From contig NZ_JAKVTG010000001.1 in the NCBI RefSeq assembly GCF_022489025.1, positions 434,001 through 498,000 of the forward strand: a DNA stretch of 64,000 bases, read 5' to 3'. The DNA comes from Planococcus halocryophilus. GTDB taxonomy: Bacteria; Bacillota; Bacilli; Bacillales_A; Planococcaceae. A model generated the notes under the pieces. It saw only the letters and a list, made by a program, of their open reading frames with translations, was not told where the DNA came from and did no database searches. The position numbers and the translations under genes are program-made. Shown here one piece after another: positions 16,936 through 26,647 of this stretch (positions are counted from its first letter, which is position 1; every line of letters begins with the position of its first letter).

Positions 16936-18246
16936 ATGTCAAAACCGGTAGTAGCAATAGTTGGCCGGCCGAACGTTGGTAAGTCCACGATTTTCAATCG
17001 CGTGGTAGGAGAACGGGTTTCAATTGTGGAAGATATTCCAGGAGTGACGCGTGACCGTATTTACAGTTCGGCAGATTGGCTGACACACGAATTCAATATT
17101 ATAGATACAGGCGGGATCGATCTTCGTGACGAACCGTTTCTTGAACAAATCCGTCAACAAGCAGAAATTGCTATGGACGAAGCAGATGTTATTATTTTTC
17201 TTGTAAATGGACGCGATGGCGTCACTACGCAAGACGAACAAGTGGCAAGAATTTTATATAAGACGAAAAAACCAGTTATTTTAGCTGTCAATAAAATTGA
17301 TAATCCTGATATGCGTCACATGATCTATGATTTTTATACATTAGGAATGGGTGAACCTTTCCCACTTTCTGGGTCTCACGGTTTAGGATTAGGGGATTTG
17401 TTGGATGAAGTTGCTAAAAACTTCCCGAAAGACGACGATGAAGAATATCCTGACAATGTCATAAAATTCTCATTAATCGGCCGTCCAAATGTTGGTAAAT
17501 CTTCTCTTGTAAATTCATTTTTAGGTGAAGAGCGTGTTATTGTCAGTGAAGTGGCAGGGACAACGCGCGATGCTATTGATACGCAATATGAGTACAATGA
17601 GCAACCGTACGTTATTATCGATACTGCGGGTATGCGTAAAAAAGGGAAAGTTTATGAAACAACTGAAAAATACAGTGTATTACGAGCTTTGCGCGCTATT
17701 GAACGCTCAGACGTTGTTTTAGTGGTCTTGAACGCAGAAGAAGGCATTCAAGAACAAGATAAAAAAATTGCAGGATATGCACATGAAGCGGGTAAAGCTG
17801 TCATTATTATTGTCAATAAGTGGGATGCCGTTGAAAAAGACGAAAAAACCATGAATGTCATGACACGTAAAATTCGCGAACATTTCTTGTTTTTAGATTA
17901 TGCACCAATTATGTTTGTTTCGGCAATAAGCGGCAAGCGCGTGCATAATATTTTAGAAATTGTTAACAAAGTGAACGATAACCATTCAAGACGTATTCAA
18001 TCGAGTATCTTAAACGAAGTTATTGAAGATGCAGTTGCTATGAACCCAGCACCATCGGATAAAGGTCGTCGTTTGCGTCTTTATTATGCAACACAAGTGG
18101 CTATCAAACCACCAACATTTGTTGTCTTCGTGAACGATCCCGAAATGATGCACTTTAGTTATGAACGTTTCTTACAAAACCGAATTCGCGAAAGCTTCGA
18201 TTTTGAAGGAACTCCTCTTCGTCTAATAACGAGAGCTCGTACTTAA
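16936..18246 (+). CDS. der: Ribosome assembly GTPase Der (EngA)
   Basis: Double-GTPase of 436 residues needed for 50S subunit maturation. The first G domain has GRPNVGKST at 10-18, DTGG and NKID; the second has GRPNVGKSS near 181-190, [10 protein letters not shown] and [10 protein letters not shown]-terminal KH-like domain (from about 350) ends in RALTR-like RLITRART. Both G domains are intact. The preceding 90 bases carry a TATAAT hexamer at 16898-16903, a possible -10 element. Followed at 20 bases by gpsA, as in Bacillus. Confidence 0.96.
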   Translation: MSKPVVAIVGRPNVGKSTIFNRVVGERVSIVEDIPGVTRDRIYSSADWLTHEFNIIDTGGIDLRDEPFLEQIRQQAEIAMDEADVIIFLVNGRDGVTTQDEQVARILYKTKKPVILAVNKIDNPDMRHMIYDFYTLGMGEPFPLSGSHGLGLGDLLDEVAKNFPKDDDEEYPDNVIKFSLIGRPNVGKSSLVNSFLGEERVIVSEVAGTTRDAIDTQYEYNEQPYVIIDTAGMRKKGKVYETTEKYSVLRALRAIERSDVVLVVLNAEEGIQEQDKKIAGYAHEAGKAVIIIVNKWDAVEKDEKTMNVMTRKIREHFLFLDYAPIMFVSAISGKRVHNILEIVNKVNDNHSRRIQSSILNEVIEDAVAMNPAPSDKGRRLRLYYATQVAIKPPTFVVFVNDPEMMHFSYERFLQNRIRESFDFEGTPLRLITRART

Positions 18247-18266
18247 GGTAAAGGTGGTTTTAGCTT

Positions 18267-19286
18267 ATGGAAAAAGTTTCTGTATTTGGAGCAGGAAGCT
18301 GGGGGACTGCGCTGAGCTATGTATTGGCTCAAAACGGTCATGATTTATTGCTTTGGACACATCGTCAAGAGCAAGCTGATGAAATCAACCAGCATACAAA
18401 TAAACGCTATTTAAAAGATACTCAACTTCCGGAAAGTCTAAAGGCGACAAGTGATTTGCCACAGGCGGTTGAGCACGGTGATATTTTTGTATTGGCTGTT
18501 CCGACAAAAGCTATTCGTGAAGTTTGTCAAGAAATTAAAAAAAATCTCAACCGTAAAATTTTGTTTGTGCATGTTTCCAAAGGAATTGAACCGGATTCGT
18601 TGAAACGTATTAGTGAAATGATTCGTGAAGAAATTCCGGAACAATGGATTGAGGAAGTAGTTGTATTATCTGGACCAAGCCACGCGGAAGAAGTAGTTCA
18701 AGAGCATCCGACAACGGTTACAGCTGCTTGTGAGAATACAGCGGCAGCTGTGCGAATTCAGGATCTGTTTATGAATAATTATTTCCGTGTTTACACAAAT
18801 ACTGATGTAATCGGTGTTGAAATTGGTGGAGCCTTAAAAAATATCATCGCATTAGCTGTCGGAATTACAGACGGACTAGAGTTTGGTGACAATGCAAAGG
18901 CAGCTATTATGACACGTGGGCTAGCGGAAATCGCCCGTCTCGGTGTCAAAATGGGAGCGACTCCTCTAACATTCTCGGGCTTGACTGGTGTAGGTGATTT
19001 GATTGTGACGTGCACAAGTGTGCATTCACGCAATTGGCGAGCAGGGAATATGTTAGGCAAAGGAAAATCATTAGACGAAGTGCTTGAAGAAATGGGCATG
19101 GTTGTCGAAGGAATCCGGACGACGAAAGCTGCTTATCAGCTTTCAGAAGCGTATGATGTGCCTATGCCAATTACAGCTGCTCTTTATTCGGTACTTTTTG
19201 ATAATGTGTCGACAGATGACGCAGTTGGAAAATTGATGAGACGCACGAAAAAGAACGAAATGGAAGACTTAGTCGACTTGCTATAA
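18267..19286 (+). CDS. gpsA: Glycerol-3-phosphate dehydrogenase [NAD(P)+]
   Basis: Makes sn-glycerol 3-phosphate from dihydroxyacetone phosphate for phospholipid synthesis; 339 residues. The Rossmann motif GAGSWG is at 8-13. LSGPSHAEEV near 135, the catalytic-lysine region GGALKNIIALAVGI near 190 and TFSGLTGVGDLIVTC near 235 are all typical. ATG follows AAAGGTGG. A terminator follows the stop directly. Confidence 0.96.
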   Translation: MEKVSVFGAGSWGTALSYVLAQNGHDLLLWTHRQEQADEINQHTNKRYLKDTQLPESLKATSDLPQAVEHGDIFVLAVPTKAIREVCQEIKKNLNRKILFVHVSKGIEPDSLKRISEMIREEIPEQWIEEVVVLSGPSHAEEVVQEHPTTVTAACENTAAAVRIQDLFMNNYFRVYTNTDVIGVEIGGALKNIIALAVGITDGLEFGDNAKAAIMTRGLAEIARLGVKMGATPLTFSGLTGVGDLIVTCTSVHSRNWRAGNMLGKGKSLDEVLEEMGMVVEGIRTTKAAYQLSEAYDVPMPITAALYSVLFDNVSTDDAVGKLMRRTKKNEMEDLVDLL

Positions 19287-19292
19287 TTGTCA

Positions 19293-19331
19293 CAAAAGAA
19301 GAGGATGCTTAAGGCAGACTCTTCTTTTTTT
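19293..19331 (+). terminator. Terminator after gpsA
   Basis: AAAAGAAGAG and CTCTTCTTTTTTT form a stem with a long loop, 7 bases after gpsA. Confidence 0.65.
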
Positions 19332-19373
19332 ATGCTATACTATGGACTGAAACACTACGAAAGGCGGGCAATT

Positions 19374-19577
19374 ATGAGTGCTTTAGACAAAATGTGGGTA
19401 TCATTTGCCGGAATTCTTTTTTTACTACTTTCAATGGGTCTAATCTATTTAAGTAGATACAAATTGCAAAATGGCATTCTTAAATTTATTTTTGCGCTAG
19501 TTGCATATATTTTGCTGATTCTTGGATTTTTCATCATGATATTCACGGTATTCAGCGGACCGACTGGTGGCGCTTGA
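19374..19577 (+). CDS. yphE: YphE-like small membrane protein (DUF2768)
   Basis: Small hydrophobic protein of 67 residues with two membrane helices (about 9-27 and 38-60) and a short Gly-rich tail. The ATG giving MSALDKMWV was chosen because AAAGGCGGG precedes it; longer in-frame starts run back into the gpsA terminator. Size, topology and position between gpsA and yphF match YphE. TATACT at 19335-19340 may be its -10 element. No function is known. Confidence 0.85.
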   Translation: MSALDKMWVSFAGILFLLLSMGLIYLSRYKLQNGILKFIFALVAYILLILGFFIMIFTVFSGPTGGA

Positions 19578-19587
19578 GGTGAAAAAA

Positions 19588-20298
19588 ATGAAAAAAATAG
19601 TAATGTTGTTTTTATTGTTGTTAACGATTGGAGTTCTGACGGCTTGTGGCTATCCGCAAAGCGAGAGAGCTGAAAATCAAGTTCCGTATGAAGACCAATT
19701 AATCACTGTGCAAAATGCTGTAAATCAGTATAGAAATGCGACAGGTGGTTTGTTACCGATTAAAACTCGGGATATGGATATAGATCAATATATTAAATAT
19801 CCTATCGATTTTTCAAAAATTGTTCCTGCATATACTGCAGAAATACCGACCAATGCATTTGAAATGGGCGGAATTTTTCAATATGTATTAGTAGATGTTG
19901 AAGAGAATCCAACGGTAAAACTGGTTGATTTAAAAGCTGCAGATGCGATTCGATCAGTGAACGTACGAAAAAGTGCAAATGGAGGAAAAGCTCCAATCGC
20001 TGAAATATTGGCAGATAATGTCTATAAATTTAATCATAAAGCAATGGGATTCTCAGAAGAACCAACTGTAGTTAGCCCTTATAGCGGTAGAAACTTACCA
20101 ATGGTCATTACGGGAAGTGGAGACGTCTATATTGATTATGCCATGGACCTTTTTACAGAGCTTCAAGAGTATGAGGGAGAGCTAGAACCTGGTCAGGATA
20201 TTCGATTTATTTTGTATGAAGACTATCCGGTACTCCCGGCTTATTCACTTCCATACACCATAAACGAAGAAAATGAACCGATATTTTTAACAGAGTAA
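19588..20298 (+). CDS. yphF: YphF-like lipoprotein
   Basis: Secreted lipoprotein of 236 residues. The signal peptide ends in a lipobox LTAC with Cys20. The mature part (YEDQLITVQNAVNQYRNATGGLLPI ...) matches the uncharacterised YphF family. The ATG at 19588 is 5 bases after GAGGTGA; the in-frame GTG at 19567 lies inside yphE. In B. subtilis the next genes are spore-related, ending in spoIVA before hbs; here hbs follows directly. Confidence 0.85.
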   Translation: MKKIVMLFLLLLTIGVLTACGYPQSERAENQVPYEDQLITVQNAVNQYRNATGGLLPIKTRDMDIDQYIKYPIDFSKIVPAYTAEIPTNAFEMGGIFQYVLVDVEENPTVKLVDLKAADAIRSVNVRKSANGGKAPIAEILADNVYKFNHKAMGFSEEPTVVSPYSGRNLPMVITGSGDVYIDYAMDLFTELQEYEGELEPGQDIRFILYEDYPVLPAYSLPYTINEENEPIFLTE

Positions 20299-20389
20299 AA
20301 AACCTTGATTTAACGCGTTTTTGATAGAAATAGCTGCTTTTTAGAAAATTTTGTTAGCATTTGATATGTTTATTGGAAAAGTGGGTTGT

Positions 20390-20422
20390 TTGTTGTTGCT
20401 ATGCGATTTTCGATGTGATACT
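20390..20422 (+). promoter_or_regulatory. Candidate promoter of hbs
   Basis: TTGTTG (20393-20398) and GATACT (20417-20422, preceded by TGT) are 18 bases apart, about 50 bases upstream of the hbs start. The upstream 90 bases are AT-rich. Weak match; read by eye. Confidence 0.4.
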
Positions 20423-20471
20423 CTTTTTACAGGATTGATGGTTGCATCCCCTTTGAGAGGAGGTGAATAGC

Positions 20472-20744
20472 ATGAACAAAACAGAATTAGTGAACTCTGT
20501 TGCTGAAGCAGCTGAACTTTCTCGTAAAGACGCTGCCAAAGCAGTTGACGCTGCATTTGAGACGATTCAAGACGCTTTAACTAAAGGTGAAAAAGTACAG
20601 TTGATCGGATTCGGTAACTTTGAAGTACGCGAACGCGCGGCCCGCAAAGGACGTAACCCGCAAACTGGTGCTGAAATCGAGATCGCTGCAAGCAAAGTTC
20701 CTGCATTTAAGCCAGGTAAAGCGCTTAAAGACGCAGTGAAGTAA
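20472..20744 (+). CDS. hbs: DNA-binding protein HU (HBsu)
   Basis: Nucleoid protein of 90 residues. [33 protein letters not shown] and the C-terminal [15 protein letters not shown] are diagnostic of HU; the arm with the intercalating Arg-Asn-Pro is intact. The ATG follows a strong AGGAGGTG. Its codons are strongly biased, as expected for a highly expressed gene. A strong terminator follows. Confidence 0.97.
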   Translation: MNKTELVNSVAEAAELSRKDAAKAVDAAFETIQDALTKGEKVQLIGFGNFEVRERAARKGRNPQTGAEIEIAASKVPAFKPGKALKDAVK

Positions 20745-20762
20745 GCTTTAGCCTCTGTACAT

Positions 20763-20809
20763 AGGATGACTTTTGCGAGACACAATCTTGCAAAAGTCAT
20801 CCTTTTTTT
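20763..20809 (+). terminator. Terminator after hbs
   Basis: GGATGACTTTTGC and GCAAAAGTCATCC form a perfect 13-bp stem followed by seven T. Confidence 0.92.
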
Positions 20810-20854
20810 GAGCCAACAATTTTGCGAAACACCCGCGCGTATGCTACGATTCAT

Positions 20855-21252
20855 GTGAGAAAAGCGAAGGGAGCCGTCTTAGCCCCGACAGGCATAAGGC
20901 AGGATGACGAAGCGGCGTTTTTTCAGCCGCACAGTCAGCATGCCTTATGACCCCGAGGGGCTGGCTCCCATAGCTAGACAGTGAGAAAAGCGGAGGGAGC
21001 CGTCTTAGCCCCGACAGGCATAAGGCAGGATGACGAAGCGGCGTTTTTTCAGCCGCACAGTCAGCATGCCTTATGACCCCGAGGGGCTGGCTCCCATAGC
21101 TAGACAGTGAGAAAAACGGAAGCGGTCGTTTTGCTCCGACAGGCATAAGACGGATTGGCGAAACGGCGTTTTTCAGCCGTCAAGCCAAAATGACTTATGA
21201 CCCGAGGAGCAGACCGCTGAAGCTAGACAGAGAAAAGCGGAGGGAGCCGTCT
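20855..21252. repeat. Array of structured intergenic repeats: three full copies and a 5' fragment
   Basis: This fills most of the 630-base gap between hbs and folE. Copy 1 (20855-20980) and copy 2 (20981-21106) are 126-bp direct repeats differing at one base. Copy 3 (21107-21229) is diverged. A 5' fragment (21231-21252) repeats the head of copy 2. Each begins GAGAAAARCG and ends RGCTAGACA. Nested stems: copies 1 and 2, GGGAGCC with GGCTCCC, AGCCCC with GGGGCT and GCGGC with GCCGC; copy 3, AGCGGTC with GACCGCT, GCTCC with GGAGC, TTGGC with GCCAA and ACGGC with GCCGT. The GACAGGCATAAG core is constant. After 21252 up to the folE start I see nothing more than AT-rich leader. Confidence 0.9.
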
Positions 21253-21374
21253 CAGGCTCTTGAAGTTTTAGATTGATACAAATGTACGTAAAAGTAAATT
21301 GAGCTAAAAAACATATGAGCAGCCATCTTGCTGCCAAACAAATAACCGATTCGTCTTCAACAGGGGGAAGCAGA

Positions 21375-21959
21375 GTGATAGATGTGAAAACACAAAAAGT
21401 AGATCTTGATAAAATCGAGCAAGCGGTCTCGATGATTTTAGAAGCAGTTGGAGAAGACACAAGTCGGGAAGGGTTACAAGATACACCGAAAAGGGTAGCT
21501 AAGATGTATGCGGAAGTATTTTCTGGATTAAAAGAAGATCCAAAAGAATATTTTAAAACTGTTTTTCATGAAGGTCATGAAGAATTAGTACTTGTCAAAG
21601 ATATCCCGTTCTATTCGATGTGTGAACATCACCTTGTGCCGTTTTTCGGTAAAGCGCACATTGCTTATATTCCTCGCGATGGAGTCGTAACGGGATTAAG
21701 TAAATTGGCTCGTGCGGTAGAAACGGTTTCAAAACGTCCGCAGCTTCAAGAGCGTATTACATCGTCGATTGCTGAGTCTTTAATGGAAACCTTAAATCCA
21801 CATGGCGTTTATGTCATGGTTGAAGCAGAACACATGTGTATGACGATGAGAGGGATTAAGAAGCCAGGAGCGAAAACAGTGACAGCTGTTTCACGAGGGA
21901 TTCTTGAAACCGATGCGGTTAAGCGTTCAGAAATAATTACTTACATCAATATGAATTAA
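21375..21959 (+). CDS. folE: GTP cyclohydrolase I
   Basis: First enzyme of folate synthesis, 194 residues from the chosen start. Zinc-ligand motifs [10 protein letters not shown] (near 90) and EHMCMTMRG (near 160), plus [10 protein letters not shown], are intact. I chose the GTG at 21375 because GGGGGA lies 6 bases upstream and the residues after it match homologues. An ATG at 21315 would add 20 residues but has no ribosome site. It pairs with mtrB, as in the B. subtilis mtr operon. The next gene starts 21 bases downstream. Confidence 0.94.
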   Translation: MIDVKTQKVDLDKIEQAVSMILEAVGEDTSREGLQDTPKRVAKMYAEVFSGLKEDPKEYFKTVFHEGHEELVLVKDIPFYSMCEHHLVPFFGKAHIAYIPRDGVVTGLSKLARAVETVSKRPQLQERITSSIAESLMETLNPHGVYVMVEAEHMCMTMRGIKKPGAKTVTAVSRGILETDAVKRSEIITYINMN

Positions 21960-21980
21960 AACTATAAAGTAGGTGCGAGA

Positions 21981-22202
21981 ATGGCTCAGACAGAATATAT
22001 TATTATCCGTGCTCAAGAAGATGGCGTAAACGTTATTGGGTTGACTCGAGGGAACGATACAAAATTTCACCATACTGAAAAATTGGATAAAGGCGAAGTG
22101 ATGATTGCCCAATTTACTGAACACACTTCAGCTATGAAAATCCGTGGCAAAGCGGAGATTCATTCTGCCCATGGTATCGTTGAAAGTGAAGCTAAAAAAT
22201 AA
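21981..22202 (+). CDS. mtrB: Trp RNA-binding attenuation protein TRAP
   Basis: RNA-binding protein of 73 residues that forms an 11-mer ring. The core [20 protein letters not shown] and [12 protein letters not shown] holds the tryptophan-binding Thr/Gly residues and the Lys-x-Arg (KIRG) RNA-contact residues. In B. subtilis, Trp-loaded TRAP binds GAG/UAG repeats in the trp leader and elsewhere. The trp operon, which in B. subtilis lies inside the aro supraoperon downstream, is not in this window, so its targets are elsewhere. Pairing with folE is conserved. Confidence 0.96.
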   Translation: MAQTEYIIIRAQEDGVNVIGLTRGNDTKFHHTEKLDKGEVMIAQFTEHTSAMKIRGKAEIHSAHGIVESEAKK

Positions 22203-22278
22203 ACGATATTGATGAAGGCAAGGCTATGCCTGTGATATACTGATGTAGTATGGCTAAATCATGAATGGAGCAAGCAGT

Positions 22279-23055
22279 ATGAAGGGACATCAAATACAAT
22301 CGAAAATCATCTCAATGGAAATCGAGGTCTTGAATGCTGTGCGACAGCGGACGCTCGATCAATTTACAGAAGGTCCCTCTGTCAAAGAGTCCCGTTTGTT
22401 TTTTTTACTATTGCCTTTTTTCAGCGGGAAAACTTGGTCGCCGGATATTGAAGCCTCTGCAAAAACGGTTTCCATTGTTTATGCCGCATTACATGCCCAT
22501 GATCAAATAAAAGAGGATGCTCCCATTATTAAAGAACAACAGCTAACCGTATTAGCTGGAGACTTATACAGTGGAATATATTATCAAATGTTAGTGAACG
22601 CTAAAAATATTTCGATGGTCCAGCAATTGGCATCAGCTATTATAAAAGTGAGTGAAAGCAAAACCTCCTTTTTTGAAGAGGAATTTCGAACGGTAGAAGA
22701 AATTGAAAAAGCCATTACCGTTATTGAAACTGAACTTTTAATGTCTTTTTATACATTCTATGGCTATACCGAATATGCACCACTGGCAAAACAAGCCTTG
22801 CTGTATATACGTTATGCTGAAGAACTAAAACGACTGCAATCTAAAAATTATTCGCATTTTCTACGAGAGCTAAACACAAATCTAGTCCATGAAAATTATA
22901 CGAAATATTGGCTAACGGAAAAGTTGGATAGCCTGCATGAACAGATTTTGGCGTCGATCGCTGATTGTGCACTAGATTATGAATTGGCACAATTTCTGCT
23001 CCATCAAATAACCCCGCACCAGCATAGAGCTGAGCAGCTGACCCGAGAAGGATGA
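22279..23055 (+). CDS. hepS: Heptaprenyl diphosphate synthase component I
   Basis: Non-catalytic regulatory subunit of the two-part enzyme that makes the C35 side chain of menaquinone-7; 258 residues from the chosen ATG, which is preceded by GGAG at 10 bases. A GTG-less upstream ATG at 22261 has no ribosome site. The protein lacks Asp-rich motifs, as expected of component I, and has the HepS feature of a conserved helical core ([20 protein letters not shown]). It is in the hepS-menG-hepT order universal in Bacillales. Confidence 0.92.
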   Translation: MKGHQIQSKIISMEIEVLNAVRQRTLDQFTEGPSVKESRLFFLLLPFFSGKTWSPDIEASAKTVSIVYAALHAHDQIKEDAPIIKEQQLTVLAGDLYSGIYYQMLVNAKNISMVQQLASAIIKVSESKTSFFEEEFRTVEEIEKAITVIETELLMSFYTFYGYTEYAPLAKQALLYIRYAEELKRLQSKNYSHFLRELNTNLVHENYTKYWLTEKLDSLHEQILASIADCALDYELAQFLLHQITPHQHRAEQLTREG

Positions 23056-23060
23056 CTGAT

Positions 23061-23765
23061 ATGCCTAAAACGAAAGAACAGAGAGTCCACGAAGTATTCG
23101 AAAAAATATCTGAGAACTACGATCAAATGAATTCGGTGATAAGTTTTCAACAACATAATAAATGGCGTGAAGATACGATGTCTAAAATGCAGGTGCCAAA
23201 AGGTGCCGCAGCTATCGATGTTTGCTGTGGAACGGCTGATTGGACGATTGCATTAGGGAAAGCAGTAGGCGAAACCGGACAAGTGATTGGACTGGACTTT
23301 AGTCAAAACATGTTGAATGTTGGCCATGACAAAACAAAGGATATGCCGCAAATCGAATTGATCCAAGGAAATGCAATGTCCTTGCCATACCCCGACAATT
23401 CGTTTGATTTTGCGACAATCGGTTTTGGATTACGCAATGTGCCAGATTACCGTCAAGTGCTTGCTGAAATGCACCGTGTGTTAAAACCAGGTGGAATGAT
23501 TGCTTGCTTAGAAACATCTCAACCTGAAAATATGATTTTCAAACCTTTCTTTAGAATGTATTTCCGATTCATTATGCCGGCTTTTGGTAAACTCTTCGCT
23601 AAAAGTTACAACGAATATTCTTGGTTACAGGAGTCAGCAAAAACGTTTCCGGGCATGAAACAATTAGCAAAACTGTTTGCTGAAGTCGGATTTGAAAAAG
23701 TTAAATACAAGCCTTATACAGGAGGCGCCGCCGCCCTCCATTTAGGAATAAAAAAAGTAAACTAG
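23061..23765 (+). CDS. menG: Demethylmenaquinone methyltransferase
   Basis: SAM-dependent C-methyltransferase of 234 residues for the last step of menaquinone synthesis. [12 protein letters not shown] and [17 protein letters not shown] are family signatures; the SAM-binding motif I reads [13 protein letters not shown] near 52-64. The ATG at 23061 is 9 bases after GAAGGA and gives the N-terminus seen in homologues; an ATG at 23052 overlaps the hepS stop and is the alternative. It lies between the two halves of heptaprenyl diphosphate synthase. Confidence 0.95.
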   Translation: MPKTKEQRVHEVFEKISENYDQMNSVISFQQHNKWREDTMSKMQVPKGAAAIDVCCGTADWTIALGKAVGETGQVIGLDFSQNMLNVGHDKTKDMPQIELIQGNAMSLPYPDNSFDFATIGFGLRNVPDYRQVLAEMHRVLKPGGMIACLETSQPENMIFKPFFRMYFRFIMPAFGKLFAKSYNEYSWLQESAKTFPGMKQLAKLFAEVGFEKVKYKPYTGGAAALHLGIKKVN

Positions 23766-23782
23766 CGGGAGAAGGATTTTAA

Positions 23783-24757
23783 GTGGAAAAGATGAAGTTG
23801 AAGTTGCTCTATTCCGATCTTAAACCGGAACTAGAAATGATCGAGAAAGAATTGGAACAGGCAGTGGATTCCGAATCTCTCCTTTTAAATGATGCGTCTC
23901 TTCATTTATTGCAGGCCGGAGGGAAAAGAATCCGACCTGTTTTTGTTTTGCTTGCAGGAAAATTTGGAAATTATGATATCGATGTGATGAAACAAGTTGC
24001 TGTGCCACTCGAGCTGATTCATATGGCGTCTCTCGTTCACGATGACGTTATAGATGATTCGGAAATCCGTAGAGGCCAACCAACCGTTAAAGCGCAGTGG
24101 AATAATAGTGTAGCGATGTACACAGGTGATTTTATTTTGGCGCGAGCACTGGAACACATTACTAAAATTGAATCTCCGCGTGTGCATGAAATTTTATCTA
24201 AAACCTTAATTGAAGTTTGCCGAGGCGAAATTATTCAAATCCAAGACAAATATAGACTAGATCAAAATTTACGTGATTATTTCCGGCGTATTAAACGGAA
24301 AACAGCATTGTTGATTTCTTCTAGTTGCGAACTGGGAGCTCTTGTTTCCGGAACCGATGAAAAGACTGCAGCGCATTTGCGACGTTTTGGTTACTTTATC
24401 GGAATGTCATTTCAAATTATTGACGATATCTTGGATTTTACTTCTACAGACGAAGAATTGGGCAAACCTGCGGGTAGCGATTTTATTCAAGGGAACATAA
24501 CTTTGCCGATTTTATGTGCACGAAAAGATCCTGAACTTTATGCGATGTTAAAAGCGAATTTGAATAAGGGTCTTTCTAACGAAGAGCGTTTTAAAGTAGT
24601 TGAAGCAATACGCAATAGTTCAGGAATCGAAGAAGCAAAAGAAATGAGTGAACGTTACTTACAAAAGGCTTTGCGTGAACTTTCGTTCTTGCCAAAAGGG
24701 CAAGGCGTAAAAACGATGCGCAAAATTGCTTTCTTTATTGGGAAACGAAAATTTTAA
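23783..24757 (+). CDS. hepT: Heptaprenyl diphosphate synthase component II
   Basis: Catalytic prenyl-transferring subunit of 324 residues. The first Asp-rich motif DDVIDDS is near 86-92 and the second, DDILDFT, near 213-219; GGKRIRPVFVLL near 48 binds IPP. The GTG start at 23783 follows GAGAAGGA; an ATG three codons later is possible. It forms a heterodimer with HepS to build the menaquinone side chain used by the Qcr complex encoded at 33007-35029. Confidence 0.95.
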   Translation: MEKMKLKLLYSDLKPELEMIEKELEQAVDSESLLLNDASLHLLQAGGKRIRPVFVLLAGKFGNYDIDVMKQVAVPLELIHMASLVHDDVIDDSEIRRGQPTVKAQWNNSVAMYTGDFILARALEHITKIESPRVHEILSKTLIEVCRGEIIQIQDKYRLDQNLRDYFRRIKRKTALLISSSCELGALVSGTDEKTAAHLRRFGYFIGMSFQIIDDILDFTSTDEELGKPAGSDFIQGNITLPILCARKDPELYAMLKANLNKGLSNEERFKVVEAIRNSSGIEEAKEMSERYLQKALRELSFLPKGQGVKTMRKIAFFIGKRKF

Positions 24758-24765
24758 GTTGCTAG

Positions 24766-24793
24766 TTGACAAATGACTCGACAATGATAGTAT
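24766..24793 (+). promoter_or_regulatory. Candidate housekeeping promoter of ndk
   Basis: A consensus TTGACA (24766-24771) is followed after 16 bases by TAGTAT (24788-24793), about 50 bases upstream of the ndk start. Confidence 0.6.
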
Positions 24794-24842
24794 TTTTTAA
24801 GGTGGGCAAAAAGCCCGAGCTTTTAATAGAGGAGTGTTTACA

Positions 24843-25289
24843 TTGGAAAAAACATTTTTAATGGTTAAACCAGATGGCGTTCAACGCAACGTAATCGGAG
24901 AAATCGTCGCACGTTTCGAGAAAAAAGGATATCATTTAGCAGGTGCTAAATTAATGCAAATCCCTACTGAATTGGCTGAAGAGCATTACGGCGAGCACAA
25001 AGAACGCCCATTCTTCGGTGAATTAGTAGAATTCATCACTTCAGGTCCTGTATTCGCAATGGTTTGGGAAGGCGAAAACGTTATTTTGACTGCACGTCAA
25101 ATGATGGGCGCTACTAATCCTAAAGATGCAGCTCCAGGAACAATCCGTGGAGACTTCGCAGTAACTGTTGGTAAAAACATGATTCACGGTTCGGATTCTG
25201 CTGAAAGTGCAGAACGCGAAATCGGCTTATTCTTCAAAGAAGAAGAGTTAGTATCATATGAAAAAACAATGAACAGCTGGGTTAACTAA
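24843..25289 (+). CDS. ndk: Nucleoside diphosphate kinase
   Basis: Transfers the gamma phosphate between nucleoside di- and triphosphates via a phospho-histidine; 148 residues, the usual size. The active-site His is in [10 protein letters not shown] near residue 115; [13 protein letters not shown] near 10 and the kpn-loop [16 protein letters not shown] near 90-105 are intact. The TTG start at 24843 has GAGGAG about 9 bases upstream. It has its own promoter and terminator. In B. subtilis cheR follows; here it is absent and aroC follows. Confidence 0.96.
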   Translation: MEKTFLMVKPDGVQRNVIGEIVARFEKKGYHLAGAKLMQIPTELAEEHYGEHKERPFFGELVEFITSGPVFAMVWEGENVILTARQMMGATNPKDAAPGTIRGDFAVTVGKNMIHGSDSAESAEREIGLFFKEEELVSYEKTMNSWVN

Positions 25290-25299
25290 TTTACCCTTT

Positions 25300-25330
25300 A
25301 AAAAGCCGTCCCTTTTGGGGCGGCTTTTTT
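25300..25330 (+). terminator. Terminator after ndk
   Basis: AAAAGCCGTCCC and GGGGCGGCTTTTTT form a GC-rich stem around TTTT. Confidence 0.9.
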
Positions 25331-25472
25331 GTTGAATATGAATAATTGATGAAGATAAAAATTTTCAATTGATTGAAGTTTCACTTTAAGTGATTTTAAT
25401 ATAGAATTGAAGAAATGCCTTATGGTATAGTGATACATAAATACTTTAGCACGTTGAAGGGAGAAAGTGTAA

Positions 25473-26645
25473 ATGCGTTATTTAACAGCAGGAGAATCAC
25501 ACGGTCCGCAATTGACTGCCATCATAGAGGGGTTGCCGGCGCAGTTGCCTTTAACGGCAGAAATGATTAATAAAGAATTAAAAAGACGCCAAGGCGGACA
25601 CGGACGCGGTAGAAGAATGCAAATCGAGAAAGATACGGTTGAAATTGTTTCTGGCGTTCGACACGGTAAAACATTAGGTTCTCCTGTCGCTTTAGTCGTC
25701 AAAAATGACGATTGGAAGCATTGGACATCTATTATGGGCATTGAACCAATTGAAGAAACAGAAGAAGTGAAACGTCAAATAGCACGTCCACGCCCAGGTC
25801 ACGCCGATTTAAACGGCGGGATGAAATATGGTCACCGTGACCTTCGTAATGTCTTAGAACGTTCGTCAGCGCGTGAAACAACTGTGCGAGTAGCGGTAGG
25901 AGCAGTTGCGAAGCAATTACTAGCAGAACTTGGCATCAAAATTGTTTCTCACGTTACGGAAATTGGAGGCATAAAAGTTAATCCTGAAAGTTATATTGGG
26001 AAATCAGCAGATGAAATTCGCGAAATTGTTGAAAATGATGCTGTTTATTGTGCTGATCCATCAGTGACAAAAGAAATGACTGATTTAATCGATCAAACGA
26101 AAAAAAATGGTGACTCTATTGGGGGCACAGTAGAAGTTATTGTAGAAGGTATGCCAGCAGGTATTGGCAGCTATGTCCATTATGATCGAAAATTAGATGC
26201 CAAACTCGCTGCGGCTATTATGAGTATTAACGCTTTTAAAGGTGTCGAGTTCGGATTAGGATTTGAAATGGCGAGAAAACCTGGCAGTGAAGTCCATGAT
26301 GAAATTTTATGGGACGAAGAAAATGGCTATACACGTAATACCAATAATCTTGGTGGTTTCGAGGGTGGTATGACTTCGGGTATGCCGATTATTGTAAGAG
26401 GTGTGATGAAGCCAATCCCAACTTTATATAAACCACTAAAAAGTGTAGATATTGAAACAAAAGAACCGTTCCAAGCAAGCATTGAACGTTCAGATAGTTG
26501 TGCGGTTCCAGCAGCTTCGATTGTGGCTGAACACGTTGTAGCTTGGGAAGTGGCAAATGCATTATTAGATCAGTTTGATGCTGATCAAATGCCGCGTTTA
26601 GTTGATAACTTGAAAAACTATATGAATTACACGAAGGAGTTTTAA
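25473..26645 (+). CDS. aroC: Chorismate synthase
   Basis: Last step of the shikimate pathway (EPSP to chorismate, needing reduced FMN); 390 residues, the longer Bacillus type (aroF in B. subtilis naming). [11 protein letters not shown], the GRMQIEKD-like [32 protein letters not shown] near 110-133 and the C-terminal [15 protein letters not shown] are present. ATG follows GAAGGGAG. It heads an aroC-aroB-aroH-tyrA-aroA run whose genes overlap or nearly touch, so it is probably one transcript. Confidence 0.96.
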   Translation: MRYLTAGESHGPQLTAIIEGLPAQLPLTAEMINKELKRRQGGHGRGRRMQIEKDTVEIVSGVRHGKTLGSPVALVVKNDDWKHWTSIMGIEPIEETEEVKRQIARPRPGHADLNGGMKYGHRDLRNVLERSSARETTVRVAVGAVAKQLLAELGIKIVSHVTEIGGIKVNPESYIGKSADEIREIVENDAVYCADPSVTKEMTDLIDQTKKNGDSIGGTVEVIVEGMPAGIGSYVHYDRKLDAKLAAAIMSINAFKGVEFGLGFEMARKPGSEVHDEILWDEENGYTRNTNNLGGFEGGMTSGMPIIVRGVMKPIPTLYKPLKSVDIETKEPFQASIERSDSCAVPAASIVAEHVVAWEVANALLDQFDADQMPRLVDNLKNYMNYTKEF

Positions 26646-26647
26646 GC

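Noticed and set aside
20844-21146. Open frame of 100 codons on the minus strand across the repeat array
   Set aside because: It exists only because the 126-bp unit is a multiple of three and lacks stops in one frame. The product is a repeated peptide without homology, and there is no ribosome site.
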